Origin: Metapseudomonas otitidis
Lineage (GTDB): Bacteria > Pseudomonadota > Gammaproteobacteria > Pseudomonadales > Pseudomonadaceae
Assembly (NCBI RefSeq): GCF_900111835.1
Contig: NZ_FOJP01000018.1
Span: 104,002-168,001, forward strand
Reading direction: 5' to 3'
Length of the DNA stretch: 64,000 nt
Under the pieces are notes generated by a model, which worked only from the letters and a program-made list of their open reading frames with translations, ran no database searches and was not told where the DNA came from. Position 1 is the stretch's first letter; every line of letters begins with the position of its first letter. Of this stretch, positions 9,038-16,750 are shown piece after piece. Position numbers and translations under genes: made by a program.

Positions 9038-9060
9038 GCGCCGGGGCTGACCCCTGGCGC
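9038..9060 (+). terminator. Terminator-like hairpin after the hydrolase
   Basis: GCGCCGGGG (9038-9046) pairs with CCCC-T-GGCGC (9051-9060) with one bulged T and a 4-base loop, 7 bases after the stop. There is no T run, so it may be a 3'-end stabilising hairpin rather than a true intrinsic terminator. Confidence 0.4.
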
Positions 9061-9170
9061 CGCTCCATCCGCTCTGCAGGGGCGCGCGGCCCGGATCGCG
9101 CGTCCGTCGCCAGACCGGCACCTCGGCCGGGGTGTGCGGTCAGACCAGAACGACAGACTGAAGCTGAAAA

Positions 9171-9189
9171 TGTTGTTCGAATAACAAAA
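9171..9189. promoter_or_regulatory. HexR operator upstream of edd
   Basis: TGTTGTT-CGAAT-AACAAAA is a near-perfect 19-bp palindrome containing TTGT-N7-ACAA, the HexR target described in P. putida. It sits in the only AT-rich stretch of the 240-base gap, about 80 bases before the edd ATG. HexR leaves such sites when it binds 2-keto-3-deoxy-6-phosphogluconate. The same 7-5-7 geometry is found upstream of zwf at 45174. Confidence 0.8.
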
Positions 9190-9271
9190 TACCCATGCGC
9201 ATGTGGTGATATTTTGTTTCTCTGCGTTATCTTGATGCAATTAAAACAAGATATCCCCTGGAGCCCCTGAC

Positions 9272-11098
9272 ATGCATCCTCGCATCCTGGAAGTCACCGA
9301 GCGGGTCATCGCCCGCAGCCGACCGACCCGCGAACGCTACCTGGCGATGATCCAGGAAGCGGCCAGCAAGGGCCCGCAGCGGGGCAGCCTGCAGTGCGCC
9401 AACTTCGCCCACGGCGTGGCGGGCTGCGGCGGCATCGACAAGCAGCGCCTGCGGCTGATGGACTCGGCCAACGTCGCCATCGTCACCGCCTACAACGACA
9501 TGCTCTCCGCCCACCAGCCCTACGAGACCTACCCCGAGGTGCTGCGCCAGGCTCTGCGCGAGATCGGCTCCGTCGGCCAGGTGGCCGGCGGCGTACCGGC
9601 CATGTGCGATGGCGTCACCCAGGGCGAGCCGGGCATGGAGCTGGGCATCGCCAGCCGCGAAGTGATCGCGATGTCCACCGCCATCGCCCTGTCCCACAAC
9701 ATGTTCGACGCCGCGCTGTTCCTCGGCGTGTGCGACAAGATCGTCCCCGGGCTGATGATGGGCGCCCTTCGCTTCGGTCACCTGCCGTCGTTGTTCGTAC
9801 CCGCCGGCCCCATGCCCTCGGGCCTCTCCAACAAGGAGAAGGCCGAGGTCCGCCAGCGCTACGCCGAAGGCAAGGCCACCCGCGACGAGCTGCTGGAGGC
9901 GGAGATGCAGGCCTACCACAGCCCCGGCACCTGCACCTTCTACGGCACCGCCAACACCAACCAGATGCTCGTGGAGATCATGGGCCTGCACCTGCCGGGC
10001 GCCTCCTTCGTCAACCCCGGCACGCCCCTGCGCGAGGCCCTGACCGCCGAAGCCGCGCGCCAGGTGACCCGCCTGACCCGCCAGGCCGGCCAGTTCGTGC
10101 CGCTGGGGCACATCGTCGACGAGCGCGTGCTGATCAACGCCGTGGTCGCCCTGCACGCCACCGGCGGCTCCACCAACCACACCCTGCACCTGCCGGCCAT
10201 CGCCCGCGCTGCCGGTGTCCAGCTGGACTGGCAGGACATGGCCGAGCTGTCCGAAGTGGTGCCGACCCTGGCCCACGTCTATCCGAACGGCAAGGCCGAC
10301 ATCAATCACTTCCAGGCCGCCGGCGGCGTCGCCTTCCTGGTGCGCGAACTGCTGGATGCCGGCCTGCTCCATGAAGATGTCGAGACCGTCGCCGGCCGTG
10401 GCCTGCGGCGCTACACCCAGGAGCCCTTCCTGGAGGACGGCCGCCTGGTCTGGCGCGAAGGCGCCGCCGCGAGCCTGGACGAGAACATCCTGCGGCCCGC
10501 TGCGCGGCCGTTCTCCCCGGAGGGCGGCCTGCGGGTGATGACGGGCAACCTCGGCCGCGGGGTGATGAAGGTCTCTGCCGTCGCCCCCGAACACCGTGTG
10601 GTGGAGGCCCCGGCGCGGGTCTTCCACGACCAGCAGGCCCTGGCCGATGCCTTCAAGGCCGGCGAGCTGGACCGCGACCTGGTGGCGGTCATGCGCTTCC
10701 AGGGGCCGCGCTGCAACGGCATGCCCGAGCTGCACAAGATGACCCCCTTCCTCGGCGTCCTGCAGGACCGTGGCTTCAAGGTCGCACTGGTCACCGACGG
10801 GCGCATGTCCGGTGCCTCCGGCAAGATCCCCGCCGCCATCCACGTCACCCCCGAAGCCTATGACGGCGGCCCCCTGGCCCGTGTGCGCGACGGCGACATC
10901 GTTCGCGTCGATGGCGTGGCCGGCACCCTGGAACTGAAGGTGGACGCCGCCGAGTTCGCCGCCCGCGAGCCCGCGCCGCCCATGCACCAGGCCGAAGTCG
11001 GCTGTGGCCGTGAGCTGTTCGCCTTCATGCGGGCCGCCTTCAGCTCCGCCGAAGAGGGCGCCAGTGCCTTCACCCGCAGCCTGGAGGGCCTCAAGTGA
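9272..11098 (+). CDS. edd: 6-phosphogluconate dehydratase (Entner-Doudoroff)
   Basis: Dehydrates 6-phosphogluconate to 2-keto-3-deoxy-6-phosphogluconate, the first dedicated step of the cytosolic Entner-Doudoroff pathway. The 608-residue protein matches the IlvD/Edd family. Iron-sulfur ligands are in [12 protein letters not shown] and in [13 protein letters not shown], with CDKIVPG between them. [18 protein letters not shown] and the late [17 protein letters not shown] are family signatures. TGGAG lies 9 bases before the ATG. glk overlaps its stop (GTGA), so the two are translationally coupled. In P. aeruginosa and P. putida a divergent gap gene lies next to edd; here a hydrolase gene takes that place. 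Confidence 0.97.
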   Translation: MHPRILEVTERVIARSRPTRERYLAMIQEAASKGPQRGSLQCANFAHGVAGCGGIDKQRLRLMDSANVAIVTAYNDMLSAHQPYETYPEVLRQALREIGSVGQVAGGVPAMCDGVTQGEPGMELGIASREVIAMSTAIALSHNMFDAALFLGVCDKIVPGLMMGALRFGHLPSLFVPAGPMPSGLSNKEKAEVRQRYAEGKATRDELLEAEMQAYHSPGTCTFYGTANTNQMLVEIMGLHLPGASFVNPGTPLREALTAEAARQVTRLTRQAGQFVPLGHIVDERVLINAVVALHATGGSTNHTLHLPAIARAAGVQLDWQDMAELSEVVPTLAHVYPNGKADINHFQAAGGVAFLVRELLDAGLLHEDVETVAGRGLRRYTQEPFLEDGRLVWREGAAASLDENILRPAARPFSPEGGLRVMTGNLGRGVMKVSAVAPEHRVVEAPARVFHDQQALADAFKAGELDRDLVAVMRFQGPRCNGMPELHKMTPFLGVLQDRGFKVALVTDGRMSGASGKIPAAIHVTPEAYDGGPLARVRDGDIVRVDGVAGTLELKVDAAEFAAREPAPPMHQAEVGCGRELFAFMRAAFSSAEEGASAFTRSLEGLK

Positions 11099-12054
11099 GC
11101 CTGGCGCTGGTCGGTGACATCGGCGGGACCAACGCCCGCTTCGCCCTGTGGCGGGAACAGCGCCTCGACGCCGTGAAGGTGCTGGCCACCGCTGATTTCC
11201 CGGACCCCGAGTCGGCCATCCAGCACTACCTGGCCGGGCTCGACCTGCCCCTCGCCGAGCTGGAGGCCGTCTGCCTGGCCTGTGCCGGCCCCGTGGGCGG
11301 GGAAGACTTCCGCTTCACCAACAACCACTGGCGGCTCAACCGGACCGCCTTCTGCCAGCGCCTGGGCATCCAGCGCCTGCTGCTGGTCAACGACTTCACC
11401 GCCATGGCCCTGGGCATGACCCGCCTGCGCCCCGAGGAGCGCCAGGAGGTGTGCCCCGGCACCCCCGAAGCGGATCGCCCCGCCGTGGTGATCGGGCCCG
11501 GCACCGGGCTTGGCGTCGGCACCCTGCTGCCCCTGGGCGAGGGCCGCTGGACGGCCTTGCCGGGGGAGGGCGGGCACGTCGACCTGCCGGTGGGCAGCCT
11601 CCGCGAGGCCGCCCTGTGGCAGCACCTGCACCAGCGCCTCGGCCATGTCAGCGCCGAGAACGTCCTCAGCGGCAACGGCCTGCTGCAGCTCTACCGCGCC
11701 AGCTGCGCCCTGGATGGCAGCGCGCCGCACCTGGACAGCCCGGCGGCCATCACCTCGGCGGCCCTGGCCGGCGACCCCGAGGCGAGGGCGGTGCTGGAGC
11801 AGTTCTGCACCTGGCTCGGCCGCGTCGCGGGCAACAACGTCCTCGCCCTCGGCGCCCGGGGCGGGGTCTATGTGGTGGGCGGCGTGGTGCCGCGCTTCGC
11901 CGAGTTCTTCAAGGCCAGCGGCTTCGCCCGCGCCTTCGCCAGCAAGGGCTGCATGAGCGGTTATCTGGAGGGCATCCCCGTGTGGCTGGTGACGGCCGAG
12001 TACCCGGGCCTGGAAGGTGCCGGCGTGGCGCTGCAGCAGGCGATGCGGGCGTGA
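11095..12054 (+). CDS. glk: Glucokinase
   Basis: Phosphorylates cytosolic glucose with ATP, providing glucose 6-phosphate for Zwf. The 319-residue protein has the N-terminal phosphate-binding loop [14 protein letters not shown], the sugar-contact segment [11 protein letters not shown], the [11 protein letters not shown] loop and GEGGHVDLP, all characteristic of bacterial Glk (ROK-independent group). The start is a GTG overlapping the edd stop by three bases, with GGAGGG upstream inside edd. About 180 bases, including a REP palindrome and an A-rich leader, separate it from gltR, so gltR probably has its own promoter. Confidence 0.95.
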   Translation: MSLALVGDIGGTNARFALWREQRLDAVKVLATADFPDPESAIQHYLAGLDLPLAELEAVCLACAGPVGGEDFRFTNNHWRLNRTAFCQRLGIQRLLLVNDFTAMALGMTRLRPEERQEVCPGTPEADRPAVVIGPGTGLGVGTLLPLGEGRWTALPGEGGHVDLPVGSLREAALWQHLHQRLGHVSAENVLSGNGLLQLYRASCALDGSAPHLDSPAAITSAALAGDPEARAVLEQFCTWLGRVAGNNVLALGARGGVYVVGGVVPRFAEFFKASGFARAFASKGCMSGYLEGIPVWLVTAEYPGLEGAGVALQQAMRA

Positions 12055-12106
12055 GGCGCAATCACGGGAAGCGGACGCGAGGCACGTTCCCGGCAGGCGA
12101 CCTGTT

Positions 12107-12136
12107 GTAGGGTGGACCGCGCTTCATCGGTCCGCC
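12107..12136 (+). repeat. GTAG-headed REP palindrome (GGTGGACCG type)
   Basis: GTAG (12107-12110) is followed by GGTGGACCG, an 8-base loop and CGGTCCGCC (12128-12136), a 9-bp stem with one G-T pair. This is a different REP class from the CCCGGGC type elsewhere in the window. It fills most of the glk-gltR gap. Confidence 0.65.
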
Positions 12137-12212
12137 GATGGCGATGCGCCGACGCCGACAGCGGGATGAAAGATTGCGGCCTCAACGCCTCGCATCCAAA
12201 CGGACATGACCG

Positions 12213-12226
12213 ATAACAACAAAGGA
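12213..12226 (+). promoter_or_regulatory. Hfq/Crc-type A-rich motif at the gltR start
   Basis: ATAACAACAAAGGA has the AAN-repeat pattern of the catabolite-activity motif bound by Hfq with Crc in pseudomonads. Its end is the Shine-Dalgarno AAAGGA, 8 bases before the ATG at 12235, so binding would block translation directly. Functional assignment is inferred. Confidence 0.6.
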
Positions 12227-12234
12227 CGGCCGAC

Positions 12235-12960
12235 ATGAGCCCTTCCGGAAAGCACATCCTCCTGGTGGATGACGACCAGGAAATTCGCGAACTGCTGCAA
12301 GCCTTCCTCAGCCGCGCCGGCTTTCAGGTGCGCACCGTGGCCGATGGCGCGGGCTTTCGTGCCGCCATGGACGAGGCCGGTGCCGACCTGGCGATCCTCG
12401 ACGTGATGCTGCCCGACGAGGACGGCTTCAGCCTCTGCCGCTGGGTGCGCGAGCACCCGCGCCTGGCCCAGGTTCCGATCATCATGCTCACCGCCAGCTC
12501 CGACGAGGCCGACCGGGTCATCGGCCTGGAGCTGGGCGCCGACGACTACATCGGCAAGCCCTTCAGCCCCCGCGAGCTGCAGGCCCGGGTCAAGGCCCTG
12601 CTGCGCCGCGTCGGCTTCGGCCAGGAGCGCGAGGCCCAGGTGGTCAGCTTCGACGCCTGGCGCCTGGACATGGTCAGCCACCGCCTGTTCCACCGCGACG
12701 GCGAGGAGGTGATCCTCTCCGGCGCCGACTTCGCCCTGCTCAAGCTGTTCCTCGACCACCCGCAGCAGATTCTCGACCGCGACACCATCGCCAACGCCAC
12801 CCGTGGCCGCGAGGTGATGCCCCTGGAGCGCATCGTCGACATGGCCGTGAGCCGGTTGCGCCAACGCCTGCGCGACACCGGCAAGGCGCCCCGGCTGATC
12901 CGCACCGTGCGGGGTGCCGGTTACCTGCTCGCCGCCCAGGTTTCCTCCCGCCGTGCTTAG
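12235..12960 (+). CDS. gltR: Glucose-responsive response regulator GltR
   Basis: OmpR-family response regulator of 241 residues. The receiver domain (about residues 7-120) has the acidic pair D12-D13, the phospho-acceptor D56 in LAILDVMLP and K106 context in GKPFSP; the C-terminal winged-helix domain ends with RTVRGAGYLL. In P. aeruginosa and P. putida this regulator controls the glucose ABC transporter and porin. Its cognate kinase follows immediately and overlaps its 3' end. Its usual targets, gtsABCD and the porin, lie about 24 kb downstream here instead of next door. Confidence 0.93.
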   Translation: MSPSGKHILLVDDDQEIRELLQAFLSRAGFQVRTVADGAGFRAAMDEAGADLAILDVMLPDEDGFSLCRWVREHPRLAQVPIIMLTASSDEADRVIGLELGADDYIGKPFSPRELQARVKALLRRVGFGQEREAQVVSFDAWRLDMVSHRLFHRDGEEVILSGADFALLKLFLDHPQQILDRDTIANATRGREVMPLERIVDMAVSRLRQRLRDTGKAPRLIRTVRGAGYLLAAQVSSRRA

Positions 12961-14392
12961 GGCCGTGCCGCGCTCGCTGCTGGCCCGCATGCTGCTGCTC
13001 ACCCTGCTGGTGGTGGTGCTGGCCCAGGCCCTGTCGAGCCTGATCTGGGTCTCCCAACTGCGCGCCAGCCAGCTGGAGGGCCTGCTGATCAGTGCCCGCA
13101 GCCTCGGCCAGTCCATGGCCGCCAGCGTCAGCTACATCCGCTCGCTGCCCCTGGGCTACCGGCCCATGGTGCTGGACCAGTTGCGCAGCATGGGCGGCAC
13201 GCGCTTCTTCGTCTCCCTCAACGACAAGCCGCTGGCCATGCGTGTGCTGCCGGAAACCCCGCGCAAGCAGGCGGTGCTCGCCGAGGTGGAGGCGGTGCTG
13301 CGCGAGCGCCTGGGCAAGCCGGTGGAGATGTCGCTGCACTTCGTCGACCCGGAGGACCTGCGGCTCTTCAACAGCGGCCTCAAGCTGGACGAGTTGCCGC
13401 GCTCCTGGGCCCACTACGCCCTGACCCTGGAGCCCCTCGACCCGCCGGTGCTGGTGACGCAGATCCGCATCAGCCCCAACGAGTGGCTGTACCTCGCCTC
13501 GCTGCTGCCCGAGCCCTACGCCGGGCTGGAAGACCAGGGTCTGCCAGCCCAGCAATGGGGTTTCATCCTCATCACCAGCGCCTTCCTGCTGCTGTTCATC
13601 GGCCTGCTGGTGCGCTGGCAGAGTCGCCCCCTCAAGCGCCTGGCCGCCGCCGCGCGGGAAATGAACCTGGGCGCCGAGGTGCGCCCGCTGCCCGAGGCCG
13701 GTGGCAGCGAAGTGGTGGAGGTGAGCCGCGCCTTCAACGCCATGCGCGAGCGCATCAGCCGTTACCTGAGCGAGCGCAGCCAGCTGTTCAGTGCCATCTC
13801 CCACGACCTGCGCACCCCCATCACCCGCCTGCGCCTGCGGGTCGAGCTGCTGGAGGACGAGGCCCAGCAGGCCAAGTTCAACCGCGACCTGGACGAGCTG
13901 GAGCTGCTGGTGAAGGGCGCGCTGCAGTGCGTGAAGGACACCGACATCCACGAGAACATCGAGCAGGTGGACCTCAACCACCTGCTTCACGGCCTGGTGG
14001 AGCCCTACCTGGCCAACGGTCGCGTCACCCTCGACGGCGCCGCCCTCGAGCGCTACCCCGGCAAGCCGCTGGCGCTGCGGCGCTGCATCGGCAACCTGCT
14101 GGACAACGCCCTGAAGTACGGCGAGCGCGCCCACCTGCGGGTGGAGGACGGCCCCGAGGCCTTCGTCCTGCACGTGGACGACGAGGGCCCGGGGGTGCCG
14201 GAGCAGAAGCTGGAGCAGGTGTTCGAACCGCATTTCCGCCTGGCCGGCCAGCAGCAGGGCTACGGCCTGGGCCTCGGCATCGCCCGCAGCCTGGCCCATA
14301 GCCACGGCGGCGAGCTGAGCCTGCGCAACCTGCGCGAGGGTGGCTTGCGGGTCACCCTGCGTCTGCCCCGGACAGGCGCTGACGCGCCCTAG
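12953..14392 (+). CDS. gtrS: Sensor histidine kinase GtrS/GltS
   Basis: Inner-membrane kinase partner of GltR; in P. aeruginosa GtrS senses 2-ketogluconate and 6-phosphogluconate. The 479-residue protein has one membrane segment near residues 7-30, a periplasmic region to about residue 195, a second segment (FILITSAFLLLFIGLLV), a HAMP linker, the phospho-acceptor histidine in FSAISHDLRTPITRLR, and an ATPase domain with N-box NLLDNALKYG and glycine boxes DDEGPGVP and GYGLGLGIA. The GTG at 12953 overlapping the gltR stop is preferred; another in-frame GTG lies at 12914. Its stop codon overlaps that of the convergent GNAT gene. Confidence 0.92.
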   Translation: MLRAVPRSLLARMLLLTLLVVVLAQALSSLIWVSQLRASQLEGLLISARSLGQSMAASVSYIRSLPLGYRPMVLDQLRSMGGTRFFVSLNDKPLAMRVLPETPRKQAVLAEVEAVLRERLGKPVEMSLHFVDPEDLRLFNSGLKLDELPRSWAHYALTLEPLDPPVLVTQIRISPNEWLYLASLLPEPYAGLEDQGLPAQQWGFILITSAFLLLFIGLLVRWQSRPLKRLAAAAREMNLGAEVRPLPEAGGSEVVEVSRAFNAMRERISRYLSERSQLFSAISHDLRTPITRLRLRVELLEDEAQQAKFNRDLDELELLVKGALQCVKDTDIHENIEQVDLNHLLHGLVEPYLANGRVTLDGAALERYPGKPLALRRCIGNLLDNALKYGERAHLRVEDGPEAFVLHVDDEGPGVPEQKLEQVFEPHFRLAGQQQGYGLGLGIARSLAHSHGGELSLRNLREGGLRVTLRLPRTGADAP

Positions 14393-14871
14393 ACGCCGGC
14401 GGCGAAGCCGCTGAGCGCCTCGCCATCCAGGCGGTAGCGCACCCACTCGTCCTGGGGCTTGGCGCCGATGGCCTGGTAGAAGTCGATGGCCGGCTGGTTC
14501 CAGTCCAGCACGCTCCACTCCAGGCGACCGCAGCCATTGGCCACCGCCTCCCGGGCCAGGGCGCGCAGCAGGTCGCGGCCGGCACCCACGCCGCGCTTGG
14601 CCGGGGTGATGTAGAGGTCTTCCAGGTAGATGCCGTTGCGCCCCAGCCAGGTGGAGTAGCTGTAGAAGTACACCGCGTAGCCGATGGGTTGGCCGTCGCA
14701 CAGGCACATCAGCGCCTTGGCCGGCGCGTCCTCGCTGAACAGCGTGCGCTGGATGTCCTCGACGCTGGCGATCACCTCGTGGCGGGCGCGCTCGTAGTCG
14801 GCCAGTTCGATGATGAAATCCAGGATCTGCTGGGCGTCGCCGGGTTGGGCGGGGCGAATCTCGATGTTCAT
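14389..14871 (-). CDS. GNAT family N-acetyltransferase
   Basis: The 160-residue protein has the full GNAT fold pattern: N-terminal IEIRPAQPGDAQQILDFI, the central strand GIYLEDLYITPAKRGVGAGRDLLRAL containing the acetyl-CoA pyrophosphate loop (RGVGAG), and the late WSVLDWNQPAIDFYQAIGA. It resembles the diamine acetyltransferase-like subgroup often labelled spermidine/thialysine acetyltransferase, which is suggestive only. The start at 14871 is favoured by GGAGAG just upstream and by the family N-terminus. The stop triplets of this gene and gtrS share bases 14390-14391, so the two genes are convergent with no spacer. Confidence 0.85.
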   Translation of the reverse strand: MNIEIRPAQPGDAQQILDFIIELADYERARHEVIASVEDIQRTLFSEDAPAKALMCLCDGQPIGYAVYFYSYSTWLGRNGIYLEDLYITPAKRGVGAGRDLLRALAREAVANGCGRLEWSVLDWNQPAIDFYQAIGAKPQDEWVRYRLDGEALSGFAAGV

Positions 14872-14955
14872 GGGGCTCTCCAGTAAAGGGGCGCCCATGC
14901 TAGCGGCGCTGGTAAGCTGCATGAAGTGCATTTATGTCATCAGGAGTTGAATGCT

Positions 14956-15888
14956 GTGCATCACTTGCTGCGCCGCCTCGACCTCAACCTGCTGCTGGCC
15001 TTCGACGCCCTGCATCGTCACCGCAACGTCAGCACCGCCGCCAGCGAACTGGCCATCAGCGCCTCGGCCTTCAGTCATGCCCTGGCCCGCTTGCGCCAGG
15101 CCCTGGACGACGAACTCTTCCTGCGCCAGGGCAACCGCATGCAGCCGACCCAGCGGGCCGAGCAACTCGCCGGCCCGGTGGCGGCCGCGTTGCGCACCCT
15201 CGGCGAGGGGCTGGAACAGTGGGACCCGTTCGACCCCGCGCGCAGCCAGCGCACCTTCGTCTTCGCCGTTACCGACTACACCGCCTTCGCCCTCATGCCG
15301 GCCCTGGTGGAGCGCCTGCAGCGCCTCGCCCCGGGCATCCAGCTGCGCCTGGTGCACGCCGAGCGCAAGGTCTCCATCGACGACCTGGCCAGCGGCCGTA
15401 TCGACTTCGCCCTGGGCTACGGCGAAGAGCAGGACCAGTTGCCGGCCGGCATCCAGGCGCTGGACTGGTTCAGCGACGCCTACCAGGTCATCGCCCGGCG
15501 CGACCACCCCCGCGTGCAGGGCGCGCCCGACCTGGACGCCTACCTGGCCGAACGCCACGCGGTGGTGACGCCGTGGAACGAACCGAGCGGGGTGATCGAC
15601 CAGGTGCTGGCCCGCATGGGGCTGCGCCGCGACGTGGCGCTGTGGCTGCCGTCGGTACTTGCCGCGCCCTTCATCATCGGCGCCAGCGACCTGCTGATGA
15701 CCGCCCCCGGCCACGCCGCCGAGACCCTGCGGGACGTGGCCGGCATCGCCCTCTACCCGGCGCCCTTCGCCATCCCGCGCTACACCCTGCGGCTCTACAG
15801 CCACGCCCGCTACGCCGGCCGCGACGCCCATGCGTGGATGCTGGAGCAGCTCCAGGCGCTGCCGATCCGCTCGCGTTCGCCGGACTGA
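14956..15888 (+). CDS. LysR family transcriptional regulator
   Basis: A 310-residue LysR-type regulator. The N-terminal winged helix reads LRRLDLNLLLAFDALHRHRNVSTAASELAISASAFSHALARLRQAL, with the DLNLL opening typical of the NodD/LinR-like subgroup; the rest is the substrate-binding domain. The GTG at 14956 is chosen because CAGGAG lies 9 bases before it; an in-frame ATG at 14926 has no such site. It is transcribed away from the GNAT gene, the usual layout for a LysR regulator and its target, so the acetyltransferase is a possible target. The effector is unknown. A Pho box and small RNA unit follow directly. Confidence 0.85.
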   Translation: MHHLLRRLDLNLLLAFDALHRHRNVSTAASELAISASAFSHALARLRQALDDELFLRQGNRMQPTQRAEQLAGPVAAALRTLGEGLEQWDPFDPARSQRTFVFAVTDYTAFALMPALVERLQRLAPGIQLRLVHAERKVSIDDLASGRIDFALGYGEEQDQLPAGIQALDWFSDAYQVIARRDHPRVQGAPDLDAYLAERHAVVTPWNEPSGVIDQVLARMGLRRDVALWLPSVLAAPFIIGASDLLMTAPGHAAETLRDVAGIALYPAPFAIPRYTLRLYSHARYAGRDAHAWMLEQLQALPIRSRSPD

Positions 15889-15895
15889 AACGCGA

Positions 15896-15929
15896 CTGTC
15901 ATCAGCCCGTCATCGCGGGGCGCGATCAT
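15896..15929 (+). promoter_or_regulatory. Pho box promoter (PhoB-type) of a small RNA
   Basis: CTGTCAT (15896-15902) and CCGTCAT (15907-15913) are separated by exactly 4 bases, a 13/14 match to the PhoB box. Ten bases further on lies GATCAT (15924-15929), a 4/6 match to the -10 consensus. That is the spacing seen in known Pho promoters such as E. coli phoA, where the box replaces the -35. No coding start follows before the terminator at 16030. Confidence 0.6.
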
Positions 15930-15934
15930 GCCCC

Positions 15935-16030
15935 TGCACCCAACGGGCAGTGGGTGCGTGCATATCGTGGTTTCCACATCGATCGTGCCCTTGCTGGGCA
16001 GGAACCGACCTTCAAGGGTCGGTTTTTTTT
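15935..16030 (+). ncRNA. Candidate phosphate-regulated small RNA, about 95 nt
   Basis: A transcript starting 6-8 bases after the -10 would run to the T tract at 16030. It would fold into a chain of hairpins: GCACCC (15936-15941) with GGGTGC (15952-15957); GTGG-TTT-CCAC at 15967-15977; TGCCC-TTGC-TGGGCA at 15986-16000; and the terminator stem. The short linkers CATATC and ATCGATC between stems are candidate pairing regions. No open frame with a ribosome binding site is present. I do not recognise it as a named pseudomonad small RNA; the start site is inferred. Confidence 0.5.
16003..16030 (+). terminator. Intrinsic terminator of the small RNA unit
   Basis: AACCGACC (16003-16010) pairs with GGTCGGTT (16017-16024) around a 6-base loop and runs into eight consecutive T (16023-16030). 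This is the strongest intrinsic terminator seen in the window. It could also end the LysR transcript 140 bases after its stop. Confidence 0.85.
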
Positions 16031-16095
16031 CGCCTGCGCGCCCTGCTGAGGTTTCCCGACCTGAAAGCGCACTGTGAAGTTCTGTGTGGCTGAGA

Positions 16096-16345
16096 GGGTG
16101 GGGCAGCGAAACTGCCCCTTCAGGAGGCCGAGCGGAGTTGTTGCGCAGGGGGACGAGCGGCATGGATGCCGCGAGAGGCGCGCCAGGCCATGGATAGCCC
16201 ATCGCGCCGGCCCCCGAAGCAACGATGGAGCGAGGGGAGTCCCGCGAAGCGGGACCCGGATGCAGGGGCGAGCCCTTTTGGTTACTTTTCTGTGGGCGGC
16301 ATTCCGACGATTGAGAAAAGTGACTCGCCTGGGAAGGCGAAACAG
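16096..16345. repeat. Structured dispersed element, copy 1
   Basis: This 250-base stretch is similar to 63634-63837. It contains five hairpins: GGGGCAG/CTGCCCC (16100-16118); GCGGCAT-GG-ATGCCGC (16157-16172); an outer GGCGCG/CGCGCC (16177-16182 with 16203-16208) around GGCC-ATGGATA-GCCC; GTCCCGC-GAA-GCGGGAC (16239-16255); and an 11-bp GTTACTTTTCT/AGAAAAGTGAC (16281-16291 with 16314-16324). Stems 2-4 differ from copy 2 by compensatory changes, so pairing, not protein, appears conserved. Short open frames through it lack ribosome binding sites. The 627 bases between the LysR stop and the next gene thus hold the small RNA unit and this element. Confidence 0.7.
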
Positions 16346-16515
16346 GTGACCTCAGCCGCGCTCGATAATCAGCTTGGCTTCTATACCCTTCAGAGAAAGT
16401 CGCGACCCTAGGCCGTGCGTTTGAGGCATGCATCCTGGTGCGAGAGGCATGGTCTGACGCCTCGCTACCCCCTCAGGCCGCTCCTGACATCAGATCGCAA
16501 CATCCCTCCGGCAGG

Positions 16516-16749
16516 ATGCGCGCAGTTTCCCCTCGGACCCCCGCCGTGACCCGTGCCGTACGTGATTGCCGCAAGCTCCTGGACACCATCGCCATGAACA
16601 ACGAAGACGCCGCCATCGCCGTGATGAAGGCCGCCGAACGCATCGGTGATGCCCACCTCAAACAGCAACTGCTGGAGATCATCCAGCGCATGCACCAGGA
16701 CGCCGCCGACCTACGCACCCTGCGCGAGCGCATCGACCAGCGCGCCTGA
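16516..16749 (+). CDS. Small hypothetical protein, about 77 aa
   Basis: The protein is soluble, highly charged and predicted all-helical: MNNEDAAIAVMKAAERIGDAHLKQQLLEIIQRMHQDAADLRTL in its C-terminal two thirds reads as a heptad-like helix pair. There is no signal, membrane or cysteine motif, and I do not recognise a family. The start is uncertain: ATG at 16516 follows a weak GGCAGG, another ATG lies at 16594, and the frame is open back to 16438. It ends 1 base before the stop of the convergent trehalose synthase gene. Confidence 0.5.
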   Translation: MRAVSPRTPAVTRAVRDCRKLLDTIAMNNEDAAIAVMKAAERIGDAHLKQQLLEIIQRMHQDAADLRTLRERIDQRA

Positions 16750-16750
16750 G

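Noticed and set aside
16074..16411. Small open frames within the structured element, copy 1
   Set aside because: No ribosome binding site, and the frames are not preserved between the two copies, while the hairpin pairing is.
15810..16433. Minus-strand frame over the small RNA and repeat region
   Set aside because: It runs through the terminator, the Pho box and the covarying stems and shows no recognisable protein.
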